Shown here: piece by piece, positions 33,036 through 41,943 of the stretch
Layout: every line of letters begins with the position of its first letter
Position numbering within the stretch: the first letter of the stretch is position 1
Assembly: GCA_030765455.1 (NCBI GenBank)
Contig: JAVCCM010000100.1
Span: forward strand, 1 to 42,197
From: Candidatus Electryonea clarkiae
GTDB taxonomy: Bacteria; Electryoneota; Electryoneia; Electryoneales; Electryoneaceae
Length of the DNA stretch: 42,197 nt
Direction of reading: 5' to 3'
The notes under the pieces: model-generated
The model's input: the letters and a program-made list of their open reading frames with translations, nothing else
Database searches by the model: none
What the model was told of the DNA's origin: nothing
Made by a program: the position numbers and the translations under genes

Positions 33036-34688
33036 CTACCTGTCGTCTTTCCATTTCCCGGCTATCGGCATACGTCTGCCTGAGCCGAAAGCTTTTGAAG
33101 TTACGCGTAAACCAAGTGGAGCCTGGTTACGTTTGTACTCATTTATATCTACCGCTCTTGTAACCCATTGTACGAGCTGGGGATCGTGTCCTGCATTGAC
33201 CATTTCTGTTCCAGATTTGAATTCTTCCAGGTATAACTCTAAAATGTCATCAAGTTGCTCATATGGAGGCAAAGTGTCCTGGTCTTCCTGATCCGGGCGT
33301 AATTCTGCAGAAGACGCTTTTAAAAGAATTGATTCTGGAATCAATTCTTTGTTACGGTTATACCATCTGGCAAGTTCATATACCATAAGTTTTGGCAGAT
33401 CACTTATAACCGCGAGACCTCCGTTCATATCTCCGTAAAGGGTACAATATCCCACTGCCATCTCACTCTTATTACCTGTAGTAAGCAAAATGCTGCCAAA
33501 TTTATTGGAATAAGCCATGAGCAGAGTACCACGGATGCGTGCCTGAAGGTTTTCCTCGGTTACATCGTCATCAAAACCGTCAAAAGATTCTTTCAAAGCA
33601 TCATTATAACAATCAAATATCCCTTTTATTGGAATTCTGTCACATCTAATACCCAGGTTTTTGGCTAAAATTAGAGAATCTTCCACCGATCCGGATGAGG
33701 AATATATCGAGGGCATGGTAATACATCTGACATTTTCTTTGCCCAGTGCGTCCACAGCCAGACATGCGACTAAAGCAGAATCAATACCTCCAGAGAGCCC
33801 AAGAACGGCAGCGTTGAAGCCTGTTTTTTTCATATAGTCTTTAATTCCGAGTACTAAAGCCATTCGAAGCGAATCAATTTTAGAGATTGTTGGTAAAGAG
33901 CCATTCTCGGACGGTAGATCAGTATTTATAATTATCGATTTTTCTTTAAATAATGGAAGCGATTTAATTAGACGACCTTCTGCATCGAATGCCATGCTTA
34001 ATCCGTCAAATATTAAATCATCATTGGCGCCAACTTGTCCAACAAAAATAAATGGTTTTGACCATTTTTGAGCATGAAAAACAAAACGATGATAACGGTT
34101 AGATTCTTTACCGAGGTGATAAGGAGAAGCTGATAAATTGATAAAAACCTCGGCTCCTCTTCGTGCCAAAAGTTCTATAGGATTGAAATCATATTTAAGA
34201 GAATTCTCAAACTCTGGGTCGTTCCAGGCATCCTCGCAAATGCTGATTCCCAGTTTTGTATTATGAAATTCGAAGATTTCGCAGGAATCACCCTCATCGA
34301 AATACCTGTCTTCGTCGAAAACATCATAGGTCGGAAGCAGTTGCTTGTCGCGTGCAAATCTTATTTCACCTTCAGATACTAGCACTGCAGAATTACACAG
34401 TCCTTTTCCTGAAGTCCGTCCATTATTCCTGACTGTTCCAACCAAAATTCCGATATCGGGACGTGTTTTACTGAATTGCTTTAATTCTTCAACTGCATCT
34501 GATAATTGATCAATAAACCACGGAAACGACAATAGGTCTTTGGGCGGGTAACCGCATAGATATAACTCCGGCGTAACTAATAAATCGGCGCTGTTAACCG
34601 GTACATTTTCAATAGTCGTTATCAATTTGGCAAGGTTATTCCTGACATCACCAACCGTTGGATTTAATTGCGCAAGGACGATTTTCAT
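33036..34688 (-). CDS. nadE: Glutamine-dependent NAD+ synthetase
   Basis: 550 residues, the two-domain glutamine-dependent form. The N-terminal nitrilase-like glutaminase domain shows the catalytic triad E41 (TPEL), K115 (RDKQLLP) and C151 (SICEDAW). The C-terminal synthetase domain has the PP-loop LGLSGGIDSAL at ~296-306, then TTGNKSEMAVGYCTLYGD and the substrate-binding RPDQEDQDTLPPY. It converts nicotinic acid adenine dinucleotide, ATP and glutamine to NAD+ in the cytoplasm. The ATG at 34688 overlaps the stop of the upstream methyltransferase-like gene (TAATG), and the downstream glycosyltransferase begins 4 bases later. A core metabolic gene embedded this tightly in a glycan operon is unusual. 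All key residues are present. Confidence 0.95.
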   Translation of the reverse strand: MKIVLAQLNPTVGDVRNNLAKLITTIENVPVNSADLLVTPELYLCGYPPKDLLSFPWFIDQLSDAVEELKQFSKTRPDIGILVGTVRNNGRTSGKGLCNSAVLVSEGEIRFARDKQLLPTYDVFDEDRYFDEGDSCEIFEFHNTKLGISICEDAWNDPEFENSLKYDFNPIELLARRGAEVFINLSASPYHLGKESNRYHRFVFHAQKWSKPFIFVGQVGANDDLIFDGLSMAFDAEGRLIKSLPLFKEKSIIINTDLPSENGSLPTISKIDSLRMALVLGIKDYMKKTGFNAAVLGLSGGIDSALVACLAVDALGKENVRCITMPSIYSSSGSVEDSLILAKNLGIRCDRIPIKGIFDCYNDALKESFDGFDDDVTEENLQARIRGTLLMAYSNKFGSILLTTGNKSEMAVGYCTLYGDMNGGLAVISDLPKLMVYELARWYNRNKELIPESILLKASSAELRPDQEDQDTLPPYEQLDDILELYLEEFKSGTEMVNAGHDPQLVQWVTRAVDINEYKRNQAPLGLRVTSKAFGSGRRMPIAGKWKDDR

Positions 34689-35350
34689 TACCTGCCCTCA
34701 TCTGTTTGCGCAGGAATCAGGGCATAGCATCCAATTCCATGAAAATCCGGAGATGTTGGTTTTTTCAACACATTCTTCTCCGAAGCAAGCTGCCATCGGT
34801 TAAAAATGTCCTTAGCCCAACAACGATTATGACTCACAGAAAATTTGCCAAGTAGTATAGGTAGCCTTGCTGATCCGTAAACCCTTTTCTTATGATCCCA
34901 TTCAACATCCCGCCCGAGTGGAATAGTCAGAAGCAAGGTTCCTGTTGTTTTCAAAAAACCATGAAGCTTATTTAGGAAGTTGATATCTTGAATGTTATTC
35001 GAACTGTTATTTCCATTAATAGATTGAGATAATATCTCTGATAAAGAGTCGACTACAATAATCAAATCGTATGATTTGTCATGCATATTCTGCTGAAATA
35101 TGTTGTTTCCTAATAGGTTTAAATTGGGTAGAATATGGTATGAACAATCAAAATCTGATATTATGCTAACATCATATCCACAAAGAGCAGCGTGTAGAGA
35201 TATAACTGGTTCACCATTTTCCAGGATAAGTACCTTCCCCTCACCATTTTGAATTTGTGAGGTCAGCCAGGAACGTATTATCTCAGAGCTTCCAGACATA
35301 TCCAAAATTTCAACTATCGATGATTCATCTGCCATTAGCGATTGTTCCAT
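34688..35350 (-). CDS. Methyltransferase-like protein, possibly DUF268-related
   Basis: 220 residues with a Rossmann-like pattern: GKVLILENGEPVISLHAALCGYDVSII (~38-64) where motif I should be, then YDLIIVVDSLSEIL and LKTTGTLLLTIPLGR. The stretch TIPLGRD...HKKRVYGSARLPILLGKF resembles the PVG...RIYG pattern of DUF268-type methyltransferase-like proteins. The Gly-rich SAM loop is poorly kept, so catalysis is uncertain. Both ends overlap neighbours by one base (TAATG at 35350 and at 34688), so it is translationally coupled to the glycosyltransferase upstream and to nadE downstream. Confidence 0.55.
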   Translation of the reverse strand: MEQSLMADESSIVEILDMSGSSEIIRSWLTSQIQNGEGKVLILENGEPVISLHAALCGYDVSIISDFDCSYHILPNLNLLGNNIFQQNMHDKSYDLIIVVDSLSEILSQSINGNNSSNNIQDINFLNKLHGFLKTTGTLLLTIPLGRDVEWDHKKRVYGSARLPILLGKFSVSHNRCWAKDIFNRWQLASEKNVLKKPTSPDFHGIGCYALIPAQTDEGR

Positions 35351-37164
35351 TAGACATTCTCCGTCATCAGAACAGAATCTGGAATCTTTTGAACTGCTTG
35401 AGCATTCGTTTCAATTAAATCAACTGAATTCCATCCCCAATCCGGTGGATTGAGATGCTGAATACCATTTTCAGATATAATTTTCTTCAATGTTGATAAC
35501 ATGCTTGAGTTGATACTATCCTCATATCCATCATTCTGTTCGAAAACATCACTATCATCAAATAGTGCAATTACGACATTATTTTTATTAGCAATCTTCA
35601 AAAGCAGAGATCCGATTGATTTGTCATCAAAAGGCAGTTCTGGATATCCTCGCAAACGTAGCCACATTTCCCTAACGGCAAGAATGCAATCTCCGCTATC
35701 ATTTGAAGTGGTGTAAATTTTTTCACTTTTACAGGATCCTGACTGCAATTTCTGAACAAGTGTTGAGCCTGTAATTGTTCCTGGTGAACAGCTCGTAATC
35801 CACTCGCCATTCGAATGTCTGATCCCGATATTTCTGGCAATCCATTCATAGAAATCTATTGACGAAGAAAATGGAAGTTTATTGTGCAAATTTGCGGGAA
35901 CAGTTATGATGCGTAGATTATGAGTAAATTCACTCGGAAAATGCAGGATTTCAGATAAGGGTAACTGTCCGGTTGGAGTATTCCAATCCACCACGATCAA
36001 TTCGATCGAATTTGTATGATTCTTAATTATTGTTGCCCATCTGTCCAATGTGTTTTGGATCGGATTCGCCCCATGTATAGAATCTTCATCATTCCTACCA
36101 GCCAACACAACACTCAGTAACGGCTTGGTTTTATTTCCGTTTATAACAATATTTCTGTCATTCCATTTTGCACGACAAACAACGTCTTCAGGCAGAGAAT
36201 CTTCCGGTAAGCCCCATCCCTCTTTATTATAGCGCAAAGCTTTGCGTTGCATACTCATTCTGAAAGTCGCTGTTCTGAGGTGCTTACTGCTGAGGCGGGG
36301 GAGCCGGCGTTCCTTCAGGTTACTGTCCATCTTATTTACAGTTTCCGGTGTATAACCACCCCCATGTTCTATATGAAAAAGAGCTAAAGGAGGCTCAAGT
36401 ACTTTTTCACGGACACCTGAAAAATGAGCTATATATGACCACAAGCTGTCAATATGAAATGAAAACAGATCTAATTCAGGATATGCCTTGGTTGCCCACC
36501 AGTCATCCCGGTGACACAACGCAAAATCCCCGCAGGCATTAGTATGAAGCTTCTCAGTTCCAGCATCCCGGTTTTCAGGATAAATCCATGACATCAATTG
36601 TGTTTTGAAATTAAATGATCCTGAACGCATGTTCCTTCTTAACAAGTTCTTACGACAATTGTCTAACAACTGCAAAGAATTAAGATGATCAGGATCTGGA
36701 ATAGGCATATCAACATCAAAACGGTCAACATGATAATTATAACCCTTTTCAATTTGATCGGATGCCATCCAGGCGATTAACTCTTCACTGAATAAAATAT
36801 CAACATTCGTTGCAAGGATATAATCTGCTTTGGAACGAAGAATCCCAACATTTTTTCCTATCATCTGGTATAATGGCAAACTATCTGCATAGGTATATCT
36901 TTGATGAATCTCATTGGGAACTGTAATTATACGAACGTCAAGCATCCCACCCTGAGAGGGCCATTTCAGTTCATCTCGGAGTGGTGATCTTTCCGGGGGA
37001 GGATTCCACTCGACAATAACCAACTCTGCAGCAAGGTTATATCGCTGACACTGCTGAGCGAGAGAATTGACAAACATATTCATCCGCTTAGTCATGTCAC
37101 CGCCATGATTATCATTACGCGTTGTTGTGACTATACTGATTTTCGGTTTTATCATGTTTCGCAC
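35350..37164 (-). CDS. Tandem-duplicated GT-A glycosyltransferase-like protein
   Basis: 604 residues made of two related glycosyltransferase-like halves. Half 1 (~8-270): ISIVTTTRNDNHGGDM, ELVIVEWNPPPERSPL, RIITVP, KNVGILRSKADYILATNVDILF with NVD at ~120-122 as the DxD-like site, and CGDFALCHRDDWW. Half 2 (~349-545): LSVVLAGRND, ELIVVDWNTPTGQLPL, LRIITVP, RNIGIRHSNGEWITSCSPGTI and SGDCILAVREMWLRLRGYPE. In half 2 the NVDILF site has become SPGTITG, so it is probably non-catalytic and may bind acceptor or partner. It is coupled by TAATG to the next gene and follows the UbiE-like methyltransferase by 13 bases. Donor and acceptor are unknown. Confidence 0.72.
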   Translation of the reverse strand: MRNMIKPKISIVTTTRNDNHGGDMTKRMNMFVNSLAQQCQRYNLAAELVIVEWNPPPERSPLRDELKWPSQGGMLDVRIITVPNEIHQRYTYADSLPLYQMIGKNVGILRSKADYILATNVDILFSEELIAWMASDQIEKGYNYHVDRFDVDMPIPDPDHLNSLQLLDNCRKNLLRRNMRSGSFNFKTQLMSWIYPENRDAGTEKLHTNACGDFALCHRDDWWATKAYPELDLFSFHIDSLWSYIAHFSGVREKVLEPPLALFHIEHGGGYTPETVNKMDSNLKERRLPRLSSKHLRTATFRMSMQRKALRYNKEGWGLPEDSLPEDVVCRAKWNDRNIVINGNKTKPLLSVVLAGRNDEDSIHGANPIQNTLDRWATIIKNHTNSIELIVVDWNTPTGQLPLSEILHFPSEFTHNLRIITVPANLHNKLPFSSSIDFYEWIARNIGIRHSNGEWITSCSPGTITGSTLVQKLQSGSCKSEKIYTTSNDSGDCILAVREMWLRLRGYPELPFDDKSIGSLLLKIANKNNVVIALFDDSDVFEQNDGYEDSINSSMLSTLKKIISENGIQHLNPPDWGWNSVDLIETNAQAVQKIPDSVLMTENV

Positions 37165-37177
37165 ATTGTTAGATTTT

Positions 37178-38023
37178 TCAGCGAGTTATGGCATCAACGC
37201 AGAGGTGCCAACCGAATAGACGTTCCAAACCACGGAAAAGACGGATTGGCATCCAGCGCCAGTACCATTCTTTCACGTAACGGTACTCTTTGTAGTCAGG
37301 AATACGATATGGAAATATGTGTTCCGGGAAAGCCCTTGTAACTTTGAAGCCTTTAAGTAAAGTACGTACAGTTTTCTTGTCGTAGCTGTAAGTCACAGGG
37401 CATCCTGATTGTGCTTCACTATAATTTGCTATCCATTTGTCAATATTTTTTAAATCCCAATTCCCATATTTGCCAAGTATCCAAAGAACTTTCCAGGACC
37501 AGCGATAATAAACCATGATTTTAAGCACTGTATTTTTCCTGCTGAATTTGTGAATCTCTTTAATCACATTTTCCGGATTGGGAGTATGATGAATAACCCC
37601 GAAACTGTATATAAGATCGTAATCTTCTACCGGCACAAATGAAGAAAGTTCTTCAGCGCTTCCCTGGTAGAACTTGATTCTATCCTGAAGCTGAAACACC
37701 CGTGCTCTCTGTTCAGCTATTTTAATAGATTCACCTGAAAGATCTACGGCTGTCACTTCAGCACCTGCACGTGCAAAGTTTATCGTATCAGTACCAATAC
37801 CACAGCCTATCTCGAGGACTTTTTTGCCTTTCCAACGTTTGAATTCGGCAAAAGGGGGAATATGCGGTTCAACCTTATACTTCCGCGCTTCGACCTGGTC
37901 GTAGTATTCCCGGGTTCCAATTTCAGCGGTGCTATGCCTGATGTTACAGGGACGTTGATTCCAATAATCTTCTACCTTTTCCACCGGGATATTTTCAAAC
38001 TCGGCGCTTGCTAAGACACTCAT
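37178..38023 (-). CDS. Class I SAM-dependent methyltransferase (UbiE/Methyltransf_11 type)
   Basis: 281 residues. Motif I VLEIGCGIGTDTINFARAG at ~69-87, the acidic VDLS at ~93-96, a DLIYSFGVIHHTPNP post-I region (~132-148) and the VIKEIHKF helix are all typical. The N-terminus has the YWNQRPC...H pattern seen in many glycan- and lipid-cluster methyltransferases. The ATG at 38023 has a strong SD (GGAGG, 5 bases away). It is the first gene of the minus-strand operon that runs to 30194 with gaps of at most 13 bases. It probably methylates a sugar or lipid intermediate; the acceptor is not deducible. Confidence 0.85.
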   Translation of the reverse strand: MSVLASAEFENIPVEKVEDYWNQRPCNIRHSTAEIGTREYYDQVEARKYKVEPHIPPFAEFKRWKGKKVLEIGCGIGTDTINFARAGAEVTAVDLSGESIKIAEQRARVFQLQDRIKFYQGSAEELSSFVPVEDYDLIYSFGVIHHTPNPENVIKEIHKFSRKNTVLKIMVYYRWSWKVLWILGKYGNWDLKNIDKWIANYSEAQSGCPVTYSYDKKTVRTLLKGFKVTRAFPEHIFPYRIPDYKEYRYVKEWYWRWMPIRLFRGLERLFGWHLCVDAITR

Positions 38024-38213
38024 TCAAACCTCCATCACTGACCGCAATGAGCCAGAATGATAATTATATTTGACATTATTTTGCATTAATTGAAAGCAAT
38101 CCTCATGCCAAAACTTCAACATATCCTTCAAGTTTTCCTTCATGAAAATCTTCGGATGAAATTCCTTATCGATACTTTTTAAAGGGTCACATTGTTATCA
38201 CTATGAACGGAGG

Positions 38214-38260
38214 GAAGAATCTAAAAAACAATGTTTCTCATTTTTGGGTATAGATTCTTC
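38214..38260. promoter_or_regulatory. Perfect 10-base inverted repeat between divergent operons
   Basis: GAAGAATCTA (38214-38223) is repeated as TAGATTCTTC (38251-38260) with 27 bases between. It lies in the 483-base gap between the divergent methyltransferase operon and the nucleotide-sugar dehydrogenase gene. It could be a two-site operator or an RNA hairpin; there is no T-run after it. A weak plus-strand frame at 38244-38510 overlaps it and looks like chance. No other feature was recognised in the gap. Confidence 0.35.
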
Positions 38261-38506
38261 ACTTAATTTGCATCGACTAATTATCAAGATATTCAATCCT
38301 CATTATTACCTTGGCTGTGATAGATTATTTTCAGGAAAAAATGCTCAGAGAAAAGGCAAAACTTGCCGCGAAAAACCATTTAATCTTGCCTTTAGGTTTA
38401 AGTATCTTGTTGGCATAAGCTTTGCGTTTCAGAAACTCAATAATCCGCTGCAATCACCTAGCGGTGACAATATTTTACTTGATCAGACTAAACCGGGAAA
38501 TACGAT

Positions 38507-40021
38507 ATGACCGAAGAATACTTGGTGGACGAATCAAGAATTAATCACAATCTATCCGTTATCGGGCTGGGGAAGCTTGGGCTCTGCATGGCGGGAGCAT
38601 TTGCAGAAGTCGGATATAGAGTTATCGGGGTTGACGTCAATGAAACACTGATAGATATGGTAAATGCCGGAGAGATTCCTTATGTAGAACCCAAACTCGA
38701 CCGTGTTCTTTTAAATGCAGGAGGACGGCTGTTTGCCACATCTGATTATCATGAAGCGATAACGAATTCGGATACGACTTTCATTGTTGTAGCTACTCCT
38801 ACTCTTCCTGACGGGACTTACAGCAATATCTACCTCGAAAACGCTCTCCAATCTATCGCTGAAGTGGTTCGAGATAAAACCGAAAAGCACAGAATTGTGG
38901 TTAGTTGTACCGTGATGCCCGGAACGCTTGAAAAAATGGTAATCCCACTGCTAGAAGAAACGAGTGGGAAAAAGCTGGGCGAGGGATTTTCCCTGGCATA
39001 CAATCCGGAATTTATCGCCATGGGAAATGTGATCGGCGTATTCACCAGTCCTGATTTCGTTTTAGTTGGAGAAACAGATCCAGAAATAGGCGAAACTCTT
39101 AAGGACATTTATTCTGTACTCTGCAGGAATAATCCTCCGGTTGCAAGAATGAACCTGATAAATGCTGAACTTGCCAAAATTTCGCTCAACTGTTACGTAA
39201 CTACAAAAATAACATATGCCAATATGCTTTCCGAACTATGCGAACTCCTCCCTGGCGCTGATGTCGATACCGTCTCGCAAGCAATAGGGCTGGATGAACG
39301 AATCGGCGGCAAGGTTCTAAAGGGCGGCATCGGTTTTGGCGGACCCTGTTTCCCACGTGATAACAGGGCTTTTGTTCATCTTGCCGAAGAACTTGGAATG
39401 GATGCAGGGCTTGCAAGACAAACTCATAACAGCAACGTATGGCAATTGGAACGATTGAAGAAAATGGTCATAACCCGGGTTCCTGAAAATTCCACCATCA
39501 CGGTTTTAGGTGTAGCATACAGAACCGACACCCCCCTGATCGAAGAATCCCAGGCGTTTCAACTTGCCCGGTTTCTTGCCGAAAATGGCTATAAAGTCAG
39601 GATTCACGATCCGGTGGCGTTAGAAAATGCACGTCTCGAGCTGGGTGAATTAGTGGAATACTATGACGATGTTCGGGATGCGATAAAAGATGCCGATGCA
39701 GTCGTAATTACCATGATGGACAAAATGTACAAATCTCTTACTGCAAAAGACTTTGCCATTCTTTTGAATCCGGGTGGTCATGTGATTGATCCGTGGCGGC
39801 TCTACAAGGAACAGGATTCAGATGCTATAAGCTACCACCCCATGGGAATAGGTTTGAAACAACCCGATACTTCAAAGAAAAAAGACTCAAATATTGACAG
39901 TGCTTCAGACCAGTATGATAATATTATTCACAAAGAGATGAAGATCAATACCCATAATGAACGTTCTGGAAGCAGACGTATTCAAACATTCAAAAGCAAT
40001 ATTCCGGATTACAATTCTTGA
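38507..40021 (+). CDS. Nucleotide-sugar dehydrogenase (UDP-glucose / GDP-mannose dehydrogenase family)
   Basis: 504 residues. N-terminal Rossmann fold LSVIGLGKLGLCMAGAFAEVGY (~16-37) with VDVNE, VATPTLPDG (~95-103), the substrate segment YNPEFIAMG (~165-173), NCYVTTKITYAN (~228-239), and the catalytic loop GFGGPCFPRDN (~276-286) with C281. These enzymes oxidise the C6 alcohol of a nucleotide sugar to the uronic acid in two NAD+-dependent steps. The C-terminal ~65 residues after MGIGLKQ are charged, low complexity and not part of the fold. The ATG has GGGA 7-9 bases upstream. It would give an acidic sugar donor to the glycosyltransferases; the neighbouring operon's NAD+ synthetase makes its cofactor. 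The exact substrate is unclear. Confidence 0.88.
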   Translation: MTEEYLVDESRINHNLSVIGLGKLGLCMAGAFAEVGYRVIGVDVNETLIDMVNAGEIPYVEPKLDRVLLNAGGRLFATSDYHEAITNSDTTFIVVATPTLPDGTYSNIYLENALQSIAEVVRDKTEKHRIVVSCTVMPGTLEKMVIPLLEETSGKKLGEGFSLAYNPEFIAMGNVIGVFTSPDFVLVGETDPEIGETLKDIYSVLCRNNPPVARMNLINAELAKISLNCYVTTKITYANMLSELCELLPGADVDTVSQAIGLDERIGGKVLKGGIGFGGPCFPRDNRAFVHLAEELGMDAGLARQTHNSNVWQLERLKKMVITRVPENSTITVLGVAYRTDTPLIEESQAFQLARFLAENGYKVRIHDPVALENARLELGELVEYYDDVRDAIKDADAVVITMMDKMYKSLTAKDFAILLNPGGHVIDPWRLYKEQDSDAISYHPMGIGLKQPDTSKKKDSNIDSASDQYDNIIHKEMKINTHNERSGSRRIQTFKSNIPDYNS

Positions 40022-40087
40022 TTGTTGGTGCTTAGTGTATAACCTTAATAAAACCCCTGATAACAATATCGGGAGCGAATCCAAATA

Positions 40088-41317
40088 ATGCACTACCTGT
40101 CCCTCTGTTGTATCGCACAAGATGAAACGCCCTACCTTCGAGCCTGGGTTGAATATCACCGTCTGGCTGGTGTGGAGCATTTTTATATCTACGATAATGA
40201 AAGTAAAGTCCCCATCAGCGATACACTCAAGGGATATATTGATCATGGAATTGTAGATGTTATCCCGGTTAAAGGGAAAAACCAGCAGCTTCCCGCCTAT
40301 GATCACTGCCTCAATGAATTCGGCAAAAAGCAATCACGATGGATTGGATTCATTGATATGGATGAATTTCTCCTGCCGTTGAAAACCGATGATCTGAGGG
40401 TACTGATTTCTGATTATGAAGAATATGGAGGACTCGCCGTTAACTGGTCTATTTTCGGTTCCAATAGTCACGAGGAATCTCCGGGCGCTCCACAGATTAA
40501 ACACTATACTATGCGTACCCGATCTGACTATGCGGTCAATCATCACATTAAAAGTATCATTAAACCAACGAAAGTAGTGCAGGCAAAAAATCCACATTGT
40601 TTTATGTATGTACCCGGAAATATCTGCGTAAATGAAAAGTATGAATCTGTTCATTATGCATATTCTCCGTTTTCAAATGAAAAAATCCTGGTAAATCATT
40701 ATTTCAATCGTTCGTCTGAGGATTATGAAGAAAAAATCAATCGTGGACGTGCCGATAGAGATGATTACGTTTACAGTATGTGGCGATTTGATAAAGTAAA
40801 CCGCTTCTCAACAGCCAAAGACAAACGAAGCTGGAAATACCTTGAGCTATTGGAGGAGCTTCTTGATAGTGAGGATGTAAAACCACAAATATCATTGAAG
40901 TCGCTTGTGAAATTGAAAAACGAAGATGATTATTTTGACCGATTCAATGTGTTCCTGGAGAACGGTAATGTAAAAGGAATAATTGAGGTTTCGAGTGCAG
41001 CAGTTCAGCAATTCCCAAGCGATCCCGGTGTCTGGCTTACACGTGGAATTGCCCTGAGTCAGCAATCGACATTCACTGAAGCGGAACATGCGCTTCGGAG
41101 GTCGTTACGGTTAGCTGAATCATTCCAGGCGTTTTATGAATTAAGCACCGTCCTGATCGCAACTGATCGCCTGATAGAAGCAAAACGGATATTGACTCAT
41201 CTGCAGGCGAGGATTTCTATGGGATTTATGGACAAACAGTTTTTGAAACTGACTGATAAAGCAATTGATGCGTTGAATAAACACATGGCTAATCGCAAGT
41301 CAACCTTACCATTGTGA
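40088..41317 (+). CDS. Glycosyltransferase family 92-type protein with C-terminal TPR
   Basis: 409 residues. The N-terminus CCIAQDETPYLRAWVEYHRLAGVEHFYIYDNES (first 40 residues) matches the GT92/DUF23 start pattern, followed by FIDMDEFL with the DxD at D90/D92, GGLAVNW..FGS, and NHYFNRSSEDY.EK.NRG. Residues ~270-400 are TPR-like helices (PGVWLTRGIALSQQSTFTEAEHALRRSL). GT92 members include beta-1,4-galactosyltransferases, and bacterial ones occur in capsule and surface-glycan clusters. It follows the dehydrogenase by 66 bases on the same strand and is convergent with the ASCH gene. No membrane segment is seen. Donor sugar is unknown. Confidence 0.82.
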   Translation: MHYLSLCCIAQDETPYLRAWVEYHRLAGVEHFYIYDNESKVPISDTLKGYIDHGIVDVIPVKGKNQQLPAYDHCLNEFGKKQSRWIGFIDMDEFLLPLKTDDLRVLISDYEEYGGLAVNWSIFGSNSHEESPGAPQIKHYTMRTRSDYAVNHHIKSIIKPTKVVQAKNPHCFMYVPGNICVNEKYESVHYAYSPFSNEKILVNHYFNRSSEDYEEKINRGRADRDDYVYSMWRFDKVNRFSTAKDKRSWKYLELLEELLDSEDVKPQISLKSLVKLKNEDDYFDRFNVFLENGNVKGIIEVSSAAVQQFPSDPGVWLTRGIALSQQSTFTEAEHALRRSLRLAESFQAFYELSTVLIATDRLIEAKRILTHLQARISMGFMDKQFLKLTDKAIDALNKHMANRKSTLPL

Positions 41318-41330
41318 TCAGGCTTGAATA

Positions 41331-41816
41331 TTACACTGACTTATTCATTAGCAATTTTGGAAATACCAATTGAAATCTTTCGCAAAGAAGCGGCATTGTT
41401 TTAGTAGGTTTTCTGCCAATGGTTGAGCACTCCCTCGTAAAACAATCCCAATGCACATTGCGCCAATATGCTAACGATCTGTCTCCCTCTCCTTCATCAA
41501 AAGCCAGGCTATCATCCACTTCATTGAAAGGTTTTATGCGAACTTCAATTGTCTCAATGATGCATTGAGGAGTTCCTTCCCAGTTGGTTATTACACTGAA
41601 ATCTCCTACCTCCGGTAAATTCTCATTCTCTGCTTCGTATCCCCAGACCAGGCTGCATGTAGCTGTTTTTGTACCAGCCAACACAAGTTCTGCGAGTTCA
41701 TTTGCATCCTTTTCATTGTCGCAAAAATGCCAAGACTGATATACGGTTGGCAGCTCTGATCCTTTTGGCATTGATTTAAGAAATGATCGCCAGTAAGCCT
41801 CAATTTCATTGTTCAA
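41331..41816 (-). CDS. ASCH domain-containing protein
   Basis: 161 residues, a single ASCH domain related to PUA-like RNA-binding folds. Typical features: SWHFCDNEKDANELAELVLAGTKTATCSL, PEVGDFSVITNWEGTPQCIIET, and the acidic AFDEGEGDRSLAYWRNVH followed by CF. ASCH proteins bind RNA or modified nucleosides, and some are amidohydrolases of N4-acetylcytidine. It is convergent with the GT92 gene, 13 bases apart, and looks unrelated to the glycan cluster. The specific role here is unknown. Confidence 0.85.
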   Translation of the reverse strand: MNNEIEAYWRSFLKSMPKGSELPTVYQSWHFCDNEKDANELAELVLAGTKTATCSLVWGYEAENENLPEVGDFSVITNWEGTPQCIIETIEVRIKPFNEVDDSLAFDEGEGDRSLAYWRNVHWDCFTRECSTIGRKPTKTMPLLCERFQLVFPKLLMNKSV

Positions 41817-41943
41817 GTTTTCAGATTCTCCTTCTATCGTGGTGTTCTTGACAAAATATTACAGGATGGACAGGATTTAAGGGATTTTTGAATCAGTGGT
41901 CATTACCTATACGTCGTTTAAATCAATTCAATGTGGTTATCCA

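Noticed and set aside
38340..38400. Possible cyclic-di-GMP (GEMM) riboswitch, suggested by GGCAAAACTTGCC
   Set aside because: The conserved GGCAAACC...GACGCAAAGCC core and tetraloop are not there; only a small hairpin remains.
38244..38510. 88-codon plus-strand frame before the dehydrogenase
   Set aside because: TTG start without SD, no recognisable motif, overlaps an inverted repeat. Probably non-coding leader.
41861..41876. Doubled ACAGGAT motif considered as a CRISPR or direct-repeat array
   Set aside because: Only two 7-base copies separated by 2 bases; far too short and no spacers.
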